The notes under the pieces: model-generated
What the model was told of the DNA's origin: nothing
The model's database searches: none
What the model saw: only the letters and a program-made list of their open reading frames with translations
Part shown: piece by piece, positions 18,060 to 28,100 of the stretch
Layout of the letters: each line of letters starts with the position of its first letter
Numbering within the stretch: the first letter of the stretch is position 1
Translations under genes and position numbers: made by a program
Origin: an uncultured Clostridia bacterium
GTDB lineage: Bacteria > Bacillota > Clostridia > TANB77 > CAG-508
NCBI GenBank assembly: GCA_944388765.1
Contig: CALXKA010000004.1
Location: 1 to 55,698, forward strand
Length of the DNA: 55,698 nt
Reading direction: 5' to 3'

Positions 18060-19505
18060 TTATTTTCCTCTTTCTTTAATAGTTGTACCTTATTTATAAG
18101 CATTGTGTTTATTACTATTATTATCATCATTGTCGATGAATTAAAAAATGTATATCCTGCAAAAAATGATATTGCGAATACAAATCCAGAACCTATAAAT
18201 AATGTTAAGTATTCATCATCTATTTTTTTTATATTTTTAATTCCTATATATAAAGCATAAAGAAATATTGCCAAAAATGGTACAAAATATAAAATAAATC
18301 CTATTATTCCAAAATTAAATAAGAATGCTGGTATTTCCATTTCCATTACTAGCTCTCTAAAATTGTTTAAATAACCATTTCCGAATATTATTGCTAATGG
18401 ATTCTTTTGATTTTTAACTAATGATACATTATATATTAATTGTTGCATTCTTTGATCATTATTTTTCACTTCAAGCTTATTACAAATATCATATAGCTCT
18501 AAAATACTTTTTTGTTGCTCTTGCCTCATATATTCATTTGGAATATTTCCCTCATCTATATCATTTTTTATTTCTAATATACTTCCTGTAACATGTGCTT
18601 GATTATGCATGTTTTCATCTATTATATTTCCTTCAATATTTTTCAGATGCTCTCTTCTTTGAAGTGTAGTAGATCCTATTGTTATAACCACAAGTATTAC
18701 CGCACATATTCCAAAAATACATATTGCAATTACTTTTTTATTAATTTTAGCTTTTATAATTATTTTATATATTATTTCTACAAATATATATGAAACTAAA
18801 ACTGATATAAATCCATATAATCCAACTCTTGTTCCTAAAAACATTGTTAAAAATATTCCGAAGTAAGATTATAAGTGGTATTATGATTTTCCTATATTTT
18901 TTATTTCTTATTAATGGCATATATATAAATAATGACAATATTAATATTGTACCTATGCTGTTTCCTGATTCAAACCAACCTTTTTTTCCAATTCCTTCTA
19001 TATATGTTGATGATGATGTATTTGTAAGTATTGATATAAATATTGATATTATATATATTGAAATTGATATTATAACACTATTTCTTAATTTCTTTGTATT
19101 CCTATCTTTAAAAACATATATATATATAAATAAATTTAATATCATATAAGAATAATTTATAAGATATTGTGCCTCATGTGTTAAATTCCCATAACTGCTT
19201 TGAGTCCTTAAAGAATTAAATACATATAAGTGAATTATTCCATATATTAAATATATAATTCCTATTATGAAAACATTTCTTTTGAATTTTTTATTTTCTT
19301 TGAAAAATAAATATATTATGACCATTGCTGGTATTATAGGTCTTATAAATGTTGATGGTGAAATGTTTGTATTAAATGCATTTCTAAATAAAAAGCTAAC
19401 TATATCTAAAATTGGACATAATATTATAAAAGCACATAATATATTTTCTATTGTAAATTTTTTTGTTTTAACTTTTTCTTCTATTTTCATCATCATTTTC
19501 TCCAT
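18056..19505 (-). CDS. O-antigen polymerase/ligase-like membrane protein; needs one +1 frameshift
   Basis: Read with one base skipped at 18857-18860 the gene encodes about 482 residues with some ten or more membrane helices and a large extracytoplasmic loop (about residues 270-365). This is the layout of Wzy polymerases and WaaL-type ligases, which join lipid-linked glycans. The second segment contains LGTRVGLYGF, the Arg/Gly helix motif seen in this superfamily. Unshifted, the protein stops at 18765 after half its helices. The start is uncertain: ATG at 19505 overlaps the preceding stop (TGATG), but ATGs at 19493 or 19490 fit the GGAG better. Flanked by glycosyltransferases with 1-4 nt overlaps. 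Confidence 0.82.
18857..18860 (-). other. CGGA +1 frameshift site in the Wzy-like gene
   Basis: The minus strand reads ATA ATC TTA CTT CGG A. Staying in frame continues about 31 codons of N/I-rich sequence to a stop at 18765. Skipping C gives CTT-GGA-ATA-TTT-TTA-ACA-ATG-TTT-TTA-GGA-ACA (L-G-I-F-L-T-M-F-L-G-T), a hydrophobic helix running into the conserved second half. Confidence 0.86.
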
Positions 19506-20470
19506 CAAATTAAACTTAGTATTTTACAATATATTTTATATGTTATTTTATTTATTGTTTTTAAGTATAAATCTTTTAATGATTTATTCTTCTTTAATAT
19601 AGGATTTTTCTTCCACTCAGGAAATTTGGTGTTTACATTTTCCCATGTTCTTTTTAACAATTGTGATTTTATAGCCTTATCATTAATCTTAACCATTCTA
19701 AGTAATGATCTACAAAGCACAGTTTTTACATAAACATATTCTAATTGTTCTTTATATTCTTCATATAGATTTTTTTCTTTATAATATTTTATCACATTAT
19801 CTAATACATTAAAAATTTCTTTTGTTCGCTCATTTTGAGTATTTGAAATTGAATTTCCTCTTTGTATATAATGTATAAAAGGTTTATTTAAAATAGATAC
19901 TTTTTCAACATATGGTATCAATTTATACGTAAATTCTACATCTTCATATCTAAGACCTTTTGGAAATTTTATTTCAGGATTTTTTACTAGTATTTCTCTT
20001 TTTATTAATTTATTCCAAGCTTCAACTCTTGTTTTAACTAGCATTTCTTTTTTATTTGAATATTGTTTTAGCTCTCCTATTTTCTTTTTGTTCTTATCTG
20101 GATATTCCCAATAAAAATTACATTGCACCATATCACTATCTTCTTTTTTAGCCAATTCATACATTTCCTCATACATATTTTCTTCTACGTAATCATCTGA
20201 ATCCAAAAATGCAATATATTCTCCTTTTGCATATGGCAATCCATAATTTCTACTATCAGATAATCCGCCATTTTCTTTTTCTAAATATACTATTTTTTCT
20301 GGATATTTTTTTAAATATTTTTTAGCAATCTCAGCAGAACCATCTTTTGAGCCATCATTTACTAATATTATTTCTATATCTTTTAACGTCTGATTTACTA
20401 ATGTTTCTAAACATTTTCCAATATACATCTCTACATTATATATTGGTACTATAATACTTACTTTTGGCAT
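19505..20470 (-). CDS. glycosyltransferase family 2
   Basis: A 321-residue GT-A transferase with PKVSIIVPIYNVEMYIGKCL, VNDGSKDGS, the GGLSDSRNYG loop and the metal motif FLDSDDYV. It is a paralogue of the next gene upstream (20475-21431), sharing IVPVYN..Y..KCLE, GLSDSRN and DSDDY. It overlaps the Wzy-like gene (TGATG). It belongs to the operon from the promoter at 21479. Confidence 0.92.
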   Translation of the reverse strand: MPKVSIIVPIYNVEMYIGKCLETLVNQTLKDIEIILVNDGSKDGSAEIAKKYLKKYPEKIVYLEKENGGLSDSRNYGLPYAKGEYIAFLDSDDYVEENMYEEMYELAKKEDSDMVQCNFYWEYPDKNKKKIGELKQYSNKKEMLVKTRVEAWNKLIKREILVKNPEIKFPKGLRYEDVEFTYKLIPYVEKVSILNKPFIHYIQRGNSISNTQNERTKEIFNVLDNVIKYYKEKNLYEEYKEQLEYVYVKTVLCRSLLRMVKINDKAIKSQLLKRTWENVNTKFPEWKKNPILKKNKSLKDLYLKTINKITYKIYCKILSLI

Positions 20471-20474
20471 ACCT

Positions 20475-21431
20475 TTACCTCAACTTTAAATATAAATTTA
20501 TATTAAATTTTAATATTATTCTTTTTATTAATTGTTTTAAACTATATGGTTTTATATTTTTATATAATTTTCTTCTATATATCTCATTTATATATTGTTT
20601 TTTCTCTTGTCCTTTAAGTTCTTTTGTTTTCAATATTAATGTATTTGTGTAATATCTTTTTATCAATTCTTTTGATTTGTTACTTATTTCATAATTTTTA
20701 ATTACCTTTATCATATCATCATAATGACCTAGCAAATCCTTAGCCTTTTTTATTTCTTTATCATAATTTTGGTTTCTTGTTATACTATTGTCACTTTGTA
20801 GATAATAATATCCATACTCATTTGTAGAAACAAAACTTTTTGCCTTTAAAATTATTAATGAAGTTAGTCCAAAATCCTCATGATATGCTCCTACTTTATA
20901 TTTAAAATTATTAGCTTTATAAAATTCAGTTCTATATAAATAAATACAAGCTGGATCTAAAAATCTATCATTTGTGCATAATTTTTCATATCCTTCTTCA
21001 CCTTTACATTTTTCAAAAATTGGTCCATCTAACTTTTCTAAAATATTTCCTTTTTCATCTACTGTCTGCATTTTAAATTTTATTAAATCTATATTATCAT
21101 CCATAAACTGCTCTAAATGACTATATAGATTAGAATCTATATAGTCATCTGAATCTATAAATGATATATATTTTCCTGTAACATAAGGTATAGCAAAATT
21201 TCTACTATCAGATAAGCCACTATTTTCTTTTTTTAAGTACTTTATTTCTATCTCTTTTTGTTTATTTTTTTCTATCCATCTTTTTATAACAGTTTCTGAA
21301 TCATCTGTTGAGCCATCATTAACAATAATAATTTCTAAATCATTTAATTTTTGCCCTACTATTGATTCTAAACATTTTTCTATATATTTTTCTGTATTAT
21401 ATACTGGTATAACTACACTTACCTTAGGCAT
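20475..21431 (-). CDS. glycosyltransferase family 2
   Basis: A 318-residue paralogue of the preceding transferase, with PKVSVVIPVYNTEKYIEKC, VNDGSTDDS, SGLSDSRN and FIDSDDYI. First gene of the glycan operon; the start is behind GGAGAG, and the promoter lies about 45 nt upstream. The two paralogues probably add successive sugars; specificities cannot be read from sequence. Confidence 0.92.
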   Translation of the reverse strand: MPKVSVVIPVYNTEKYIEKCLESIVGQKLNDLEIIIVNDGSTDDSETVIKRWIEKNKQKEIEIKYLKKENSGLSDSRNFAIPYVTGKYISFIDSDDYIDSNLYSHLEQFMDDNIDLIKFKMQTVDEKGNILEKLDGPIFEKCKGEEGYEKLCTNDRFLDPACIYLYRTEFYKANNFKYKVGAYHEDFGLTSLIILKAKSFVSTNEYGYYYLQSDNSITRNQNYDKEIKKAKDLLGHYDDMIKVIKNYEISNKSKELIKRYYTNTLILKTKELKGQEKKQYINEIYRRKLYKNIKPYSLKQLIKRIILKFNINLYLKLR

Positions 21432-21478
21432 TTTCTCTCCTTTTTAGTTTTCATTATTTGTTATCATATTTTAATGCA

Positions 21479-21506
21479 ATTATATCATAAATCCAATTGA
21501 TGTCAA
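21479..21506 (-). promoter_or_regulatory. promoter of the glycosyltransferase operon
   Basis: Minus strand: TTGACA (21501-21506), 16-nt spacer, TATAAT (21479-21484). Near-identical to the exporter promoter at 16019-16046, including most of the spacer. Confidence 0.85.
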
Positions 21507-21520
21507 ACATTTTAAAAAAG

Positions 21521-21546
21521 AAAAATTGCTTCAAAAGCAATATTTT
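21521..21546 (-). terminator. terminator after the glucosaminidase gene
   Basis: Stem ATTGCTT (21525-21531) / AAGCAAT (21535-21541) followed on the minus strand by a T-run. A second AATTGCTCAAAAG copy lies just upstream at about 21555-21567 and could form an alternative stem. Confidence 0.75.
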
Positions 21547-21583
21547 TACTACTTTTGAGCAATTTTTAATCATTAAATACTCC

Positions 21584-24500
21584 TTATTCAAATACTATTT
21601 TTTGTCCTGATAATCTAATATTCATATCTTTATATTTTCCAACTACCATATTTTCAAATTTTGTTCCACTAAACCATACATTCATCTTATTACTTGTTGA
21701 CACATTTCTTGGATCTCCTGATTCTATTTCAAAATAGTATTCTTTATTTGTATCTATTCCTTCTATATATCTATCAAAATAATATGTGTTTGTCCCTGTT
21801 GATGTAACAAATACTTCCATATTTATTGTTCCATCTGTACTTTTAAATCTCATTTTTGGTGCTACTTCTGGTACTGTTGATACTCCATTTACCCATTCTA
21901 CATATATTAGTTCTCCACTTACATATGTTGCTCCTCCTGATACACCTACATTAAACTGTATTAATTCACTATTTATATTTCCTATATATGTATCATCTTC
22001 AAATGTTATCTTGTCTAATTTTAGTCTTATTCTTTTTTCTTTGTAATCTCCAACTATTGTATTTTCAAATTTTGTTCCTACAAATAGTACATTCATCTTA
22101 TTACTTGTTGACACATTTCTTGGATCTCCTGATTCAATTTCAAAATAGTATTCTTTATTTGTATCTATTCCCTCTATATATCTATCAAAGTAATATGTAT
22201 TGGTTCCTGTTGATGTTACAAATGCTTCCATATCTATTGTTCCATCTGTACTTTTAAATCTCATTTTTGGTGCTACTTCTGGTACTGTTGATACTCCATT
22301 TACCCATTCTACATATATTAGTTCTCCACTTACATATGTTGCTCCTCCTGATACACCTACATTAAACTGTATTAATTCACTATTTATATTTCCTACATAA
22401 CTATTATCTTCAAATTCCAGAATATTTTTGTTTGCATTAAGTTTATAAAGCTTATATTCTCCCAGTTCTCCTTCAAACTTAGAAAAATCTACTGTATTAA
22501 TCTTACTTGTTGAAATATTATATCTGGTTGTTAGCTCTATTTTAAATTCATACTGTTTAGATGTATCTATTCCATCAATAAATCTATCAAAATAGTATGT
22601 GTTTGTTCCTGTTGGTGTTACAAATGCTTCCATAGATACTTTACCATCTGTACTCATTAAAGTAATTTTAGGAGTATCTATTGGTACTGTTGACACACCA
22701 TCTACCCATTCAATTGCTACTATTTCTCCACTTATATAATAGCCTCCTTCTGGTGTTTGATTTAAAGTCAATTTATTTAGTTCATTTGTAAGTCCACCAT
22801 CATATTGATATTTTAACTTATTATCTTTAACAATGAAATCTACTTTTCCTATTGTTCCTAAGTTTCTATTAGAAATTTCTACAACTGCTTTCTTATTTTG
22901 TGATATATTACTTGCTTCTGTTACTTCTACATAAATTTGATATTCTTTATTTTTGTCTAATTCATCAATATATCCATCAAAATAATATATATTTCCTGAA
23001 TCTTGTTTTGAATATAATGTCTTTTTAACTGTTCCATCTGTTGATTCTAATGTAATAGTAGGAACTATATCAGGAGTTACTAATTCTCCATTTACATTTT
23101 CTGTTACTTTTACTTTACCACTAATATAATGACTTGTACTACTTACTTGATTTAGATTTATTTCTTGAAGTTCGTTTTGTATATTTCCTTCATATTTAAA
23201 ACAAATATTTCCATTTTCTATTAACATGTCTTTATAATTAAATTTTCCTAATGATGAATCTGTCATACCTAAAATATTAGTTTTATTATTTGAAATATTA
23301 TTTATTTCTGATAATTCTATTTTTATTTGATATATTTTATTTGTGTCTATTGCATCTATAAACTTATCAAAATAATAATTATTCAAAGAATCATATTTTA
23401 CAAACATTTCATAACTTACCGTACCATCTGTTGATACTAATGTCATTTTTGGGACTTCTGTTGGTACTGTTGATAAATTATTTATCCATTCAATTAGCAT
23501 TACATTTCCACTTATATAATATGCTCCTGTATCTGCTCTATTTAAAGTAATAGTATGTAATTCATGTGATAACCAACCTTCATATGTTCCCAAACATAAC
23601 ATGTTATTTGAAATATAGCATGTACTATTACTAAATGTTCTATCTGATAAACTAACAGTCATTGATTTATTATTAGAAATATTAACTCCTTCTGTTAGTT
23701 CAGCCTTAATAATATACCTTCTAGTCACATCTAGTCCATCAATATATCCATCAAAATAATATGTATTTCCTGATACCTGATTAACAAATAACTCTTTACT
23801 AATTGCCCCATCAGTTGATTCTAGTGTCATTTTTGGTATTGTTCTTGGAACTGTTGATTTTCCATTAATCCATTCAACTATTATAATATTTCCTGTAATA
23901 TATTCAGAACCGCTATCATTTTTTGCTATATTAAATGATGTTACTTCACTTGAAATAGTTCCCTCATATTTATCATTATCGTTTAATGGTCTTGCACATG
24001 GTGATGCTGGCATATTTTCATATATTGGTATTACAAATTCAAATGAACTACTTAAAATACCATTGTCTCTGTATCCTCTATACATTGTATTTCCCTCGGT
24101 ATTTGCAGCTGTAAGATTTTGCATATATTGATGATTATATAATCCATCTTGTTCTATAACATCAAATTTTTGGAAATATAATGTAGTTTGCCCAACACTC
24201 ATATAATCATCTTTTATAAATTGGGCCCCACCTATAATAGATGCTTCTACTGAAAACCACCCTTGCTCATAAGCATATTTTGCACCAGCTAATAATCCAG
24301 CTTGTGTATCATTTCCACTAGCCTTTATATTAAATAAATTATATACTACCACTTTTTGGCCTGTTTCAGTAGTATATACATACCCATTTAAAGCGCCTCT
24401 ACCATCAGCTCCCTGTTCTTGCTTTAATCTAGAAACTATATGAAATGGACTTATACTATTTTGAGTAGCTGCTTGCATTATAGCATCAATATATGATTCA

Positions 24501-25006
24501 TTAGTTGCCAAAAACGTTCCTTGTACCATTTTCTTAACAGCATCTCTATCTCCAACAGAAGAAGATAAATCTTGGAATTGGAAGATATATTCTTCTGATA
24601 GACTATTTCTTGGATCCATCATATATGCTATTGCTTCTTGTGATGCACAATACCACCTTTTTGATAAGTCATATCTCGTATATCCACAAATTGGACATAC
24701 CCATTCTCCGGTATATGTATCATAAATTAAATTTTTAGGACTGCTTCCATGTCCAGAATATTCATTTGCAATTACACTATTCCAATCTAATCCAGTATAA
24801 TAAAGTTTTATTTTCCAATTTGGATATTGTGCTTGTATATTTTGCAGAAGACTTTTATATCCTGGATATCTTGACTCATCAATTGCATTTATATCATAAC
24901 TTGTAGTTGCAGCATATGTATTATTTAATTTGTCACTAAATATTCCTACTATAAAAAATGCAAATATAATTATTAATAACTTTATTAATATTTTTATCTT
25001 CTTCAT
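21584..25006 (-). CDS. secreted glucosaminidase with six wall-targeting repeats
   Basis: A 1140-residue exported autolysin-like protein. A signal peptide (about 1-32, ending TYAA) is followed by an N-terminal region with two CxxC-like pairs (WVCPICGY). The glucosaminidase domain (about 140-335) should cleave the N-acetylglucosamine linkage of peptidoglycan. Its likely catalytic Glu is in SRLKQEQGADGRG, and NLFNIKASG and GGAQFIKDDY support the family. The rest (about 350-1140) is six copies of the repeat shared with the other giant proteins. The last two (about 21600-22410) are almost identical to each other and to those of the 25180 and 30746 genes. Monocistronic, with a terminator after it. 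The start is behind AGAGGTG. Confidence 0.88.
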   Translation of the reverse strand: MKKIKILIKLLIIIFAFFIVGIFSDKLNNTYAATTSYDINAIDESRYPGYKSLLQNIQAQYPNWKIKLYYTGLDWNSVIANEYSGHGSSPKNLIYDTYTGEWVCPICGYTRYDLSKRWYCASQEAIAYMMDPRNSLSEEYIFQFQDLSSSVGDRDAVKKMVQGTFLATNESYIDAIMQAATQNSISPFHIVSRLKQEQGADGRGALNGYVYTTETGQKVVVYNLFNIKASGNDTQAGLLAGAKYAYEQGWFSVEASIIGGAQFIKDDYMSVGQTTLYFQKFDVIEQDGLYNHQYMQNLTAANTEGNTMYRGYRDNGILSSSFEFVIPIYENMPASPCARPLNDNDKYEGTISSEVTSFNIAKNDSGSEYITGNIIIVEWINGKSTVPRTIPKMTLESTDGAISKELFVNQVSGNTYYFDGYIDGLDVTRRYIIKAELTEGVNISNNKSMTVSLSDRTFSNSTCYISNNMLCLGTYEGWLSHELHTITLNRADTGAYYISGNVMLIEWINNLSTVPTEVPKMTLVSTDGTVSYEMFVKYDSLNNYYFDKFIDAIDTNKIYQIKIELSEINNISNNKTNILGMTDSSLGKFNYKDMLIENGNICFKYEGNIQNELQEINLNQVSSTSHYISGKVKVTENVNGELVTPDIVPTITLESTDGTVKKTLYSKQDSGNIYYFDGYIDELDKNKEYQIYVEVTEASNISQNKKAVVEISNRNLGTIGKVDFIVKDNKLKYQYDGGLTNELNKLTLNQTPEGGYYISGEIVAIEWVDGVSTVPIDTPKITLMSTDGKVSMEAFVTPTGTNTYYFDRFIDGIDTSKQYEFKIELTTRYNISTSKINTVDFSKFEGELGEYKLYKLNANKNILEFEDNSYVGNINSELIQFNVGVSGGATYVSGELIYVEWVNGVSTVPEVAPKMRFKSTDGTIDMEAFVTSTGTNTYYFDRYIEGIDTNKEYYFEIESGDPRNVSTSNKMNVLFVGTKFENTIVGDYKEKRIRLKLDKITFEDDTYIGNINSELIQFNVGVSGGATYVSGELIYVEWVNGVSTVPEVAPKMRFKSTDGTINMEVFVTSTGTNTYYFDRYIEGIDTNKEYYFEIESGDPRNVSTSNKMNVWFSGTKFENMVVGKYKDMNIRLSGQKIVFE
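21590..23985 (-). repeat. six copies of the WVNGxSTVP domain in the glucosaminidase
   Basis: Each unit of about 110-137 residues has G-x(5)-E-L, Y-I/V-S-G, W-[VI]-N-G-x-S-T-V-P, S-T-D-G, Y-Y-F-D and N-[VI]-S in that order. Units 1-4 have diverged; units 5 and 6 are nearly identical at DNA level, suggesting recent duplication or gene conversion. Confidence 0.9.
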
Positions 25007-25109
25007 ATGTACACCTCTTTTTTATATTCTTCCACCAGTATATACTAACTTTATACATTTTTCAACTTATTTCACATATTTTTTACATACATTATATTCC
25101 AAAATTCCA

Positions 25110-25155
25110 AATATCAAAAACCTATTAACTTTATTATTAATAGGTTTTTGATATT
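25110..25155 (-). terminator. terminator after the LRR-CAP gene
   Basis: A 19-bp perfect inverted repeat (25110-25128 and 25137-25155, containing AAAAACCTATTAA) with an 8-nt loop, just downstream of the 25180 stop. It could act in both directions. Confidence 0.85.
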
Positions 25156-25179
25156 CACTTATTTAGTTATATTTACTTT

Positions 25180-28100
25180 TTATGCTCCTATAAATATTTG
25201 TACAAATATTCTTCCATATGGTCCACCTTCAACTACTCCCATTCCTGTATAATTATATGATGAATCTAAAATGTTTTCTCTATGTCCTTCTGAGTTCATC
25301 CATAACGTAACAGCTAAACTATTACTATATCCACCTGCAATATTTTCTCCTGCTGCATACCAAAATATTCCTGCTTTGTTAAGCATATCAGAAGGAGAAC
25401 CATATGTTGGTGATTGATGATCAAAGTAATTATTTACTAACATATCTTCTGCTTTTTTTCTTGCTAATAATTGTAATCTTGAATCAATTTGTAATGGCGC
25501 AATTCCATTTGCTATTCTTTGTTGATTTACTAAATTAAATGTCTCTCTTTCATTATCATTCATTATTATAGGGAAACTCTTGTCTAATGGTTTAAATACT
25601 ATTGTATTATTTTCTAAAACTACCATCTTTTCTATTCCATATGCTCCTACAATCTTATTTTCAAATTCTCCTATAAATAATACTTGCATCTTTTTATTTT
25701 GTGATATATTTCTTGAATCTCCTGATTCTATTTCAAGATAATATTGCTTATTAAAATCAATTCCTTCAATATATCTATCAAAATAGTATGTGTTTGTACC
25801 TGTTGATGTTACAAATACCTCCATATCTGCTGTTCCATCTGTACTTTTAAATCTCATTGTAGGTTTTACTTCTGGTACTGTTGATTGTCCATCTACCCAT
25901 TCTACATAGATTAGCTCTCCACTTATATAATTTGCTCCACCTTGCTCTCCTACATTAAATTGCACTAACTGAGTATTTATATCTCCTACATACTTATCTT
26001 CTTCAAATGTTATCTTATCTAGTTTTAATCTTATCCTTTTATCTTTATATCTACCAACTACTGTATCTTCAAATTTTGTTCCAACAAATAATACATTCAT
26101 CTTATTACTTGTTGACACATTTCTTGGATCTCCTGATTCTATTTCGAAATAGTACTCTTTATTTGTATCTATTCCCTCTATATATCTATCAAAATAGTAT
26201 GTATTAGTTCCTGTTGATGTTACAAATGCTTCCATATCTATTGTTCCATCTGTACTTTTAAATCTCATCTTTGGTGCTATTTCTGGTACTGTTGATACTC
26301 CATCTACCCATTCTACATAGATTAGCTCTCCACTTACATATGTTGCTCCACCTGATACACCCACATTAAATTGCACTAGTTCACTATTTATATTTCCTAT
26401 ATATGTATCATCTTCAAATGTTATCTTATCTAGTTTTAATCTTATCCTTTTATCTTTATATCTACCAACTACTGTATCTTCAAATTTTGTTCCAACAAAT
26501 AATACATTCATCTTATTACTTGTTGACACATTTCTTGGATCTCCTGATTCTATTTCGAAATAGTACTCTTTATTTGTATCTATTCCCTCTATATATCTAT
26601 CAAAATAGTATGTATTAGTTCCTGTTGATGTTACAAATGCTTCCATATCTATTGTTCCATCTGTACTTTTAAATCTCATCTTTGGTGCTATTTCTGGTAC
26701 TGTTGATACTCCATCTACCCATTCTACATAGATTAGCTCTCCACTTACATATGTTGCTCCACCTGATACACCCACATTAAATTGCACTAGTTCACTATTT
26801 ATATTTCCTATATATGTATCATCTTCAAATGTTATCTTATCTAGTTTTAATCTTATCCTTTTATCTTTATATCTACCAACTACTGTATCTTCAAATTTTG
26901 TTCCAGCAAATAATACATTCATTTTATTACTTGTTGATACATTATTTTGATCTCCTGATTCTATTTCAAAATAGTATTCTTTACTTGTATCTATTCCTTC
27001 TATATATCTATCAAAGTAATATGTATTTGTTCCTGTTGATGTTACAAATGCTTCCATATCTATTGTTCCATCTGTACTTTTAAATCTCATTTTTGGAGCA
27101 ACCTTTGGTACTGTTGATACTCCATTTACCCATTCTACATATATTAGTTCTCCACTTACATATGTTGCTCCTCCTGCTTGTTCTACATTAAATTGTACTA
27201 GTTCACTATTTATGTCTCCTATATATGCATCTGGATTTGTTACTGTTTGATTATCATAAATTAATTTTACACCTTTATCTTCAAATACATTTATAGCTTG
27301 TTTGTTTCCATCTTTATTAATATCTATATTGTTATATGATAAATCTATTCCTTCAAATGCTTCAAGCATTTCAAATATTTGTCCATCCTCATATTCATAA
27401 CAATAAAAGTCATAGTCTTTTAATGGTGAAATGTCAATAATTTGATTATGTGATAAATCTAATTTTGCAATTCGTCTTATATCCTTAATTACATTTATGT
27501 TTGTTATATTATTATATGATAAGTCTATTTTTAATGCTCTTCTGTCTGAATTTCCTCCTGCTCCCCAACCATAAAAGCCGGCATCATATCCTAGTTTATC
27601 TAGTACTGATATATCTGTTATATTATTATTAGATAAGTTTACTTCTATTAAATAACCTTTATTTGTTAATGTATTAATATCTACATTATTATTAGATAAA
27701 TTTAATTTTCTTACATTTTTTATATGTGTTATAGGTGTTACATCTTTTAAATTGTTATGTGATAAATCTAATTCAGAAATGCAGTTTAAATAACTTAAAC
27801 ATTCAATATCTTTATCTTCTAATCTCATATTAGATAAATCTATTTTGTAATTGTTATAAGTACCTCCTTCTCCATTAACTTCCTCTGAATTAAAATCATT
27901 TAATTCACCTTTTGTTATTTTTTCATCATTGTTTTTATCAATTCCGTATTCAATTAATTTTTGTTTTAAATTCTCTTTTATATCTAGAACATCATCTCTT
28001 TCACTTACAGAACCATATTTTTGTGTCATTTCAAATAATTTTATAGTATATGTTAATTCAAATTCATTTACTATATTTTCTTCTATTGCTTTCCTGTTTT

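Noticed and set aside
25992-26813. CRISPR-like array
   Set aside because: The units are 411 bp, contiguous and protein-coding, with no spacer structure; no cas genes are present.
25992-27083. Leu/Tyr-rich open frames on the plus strand inside the repeat arrays
   Set aside because: They recur at the 411-bp period exactly antisense to the repeat domain, lack ribosome binding sites, and are explained by composition opposite the real gene.
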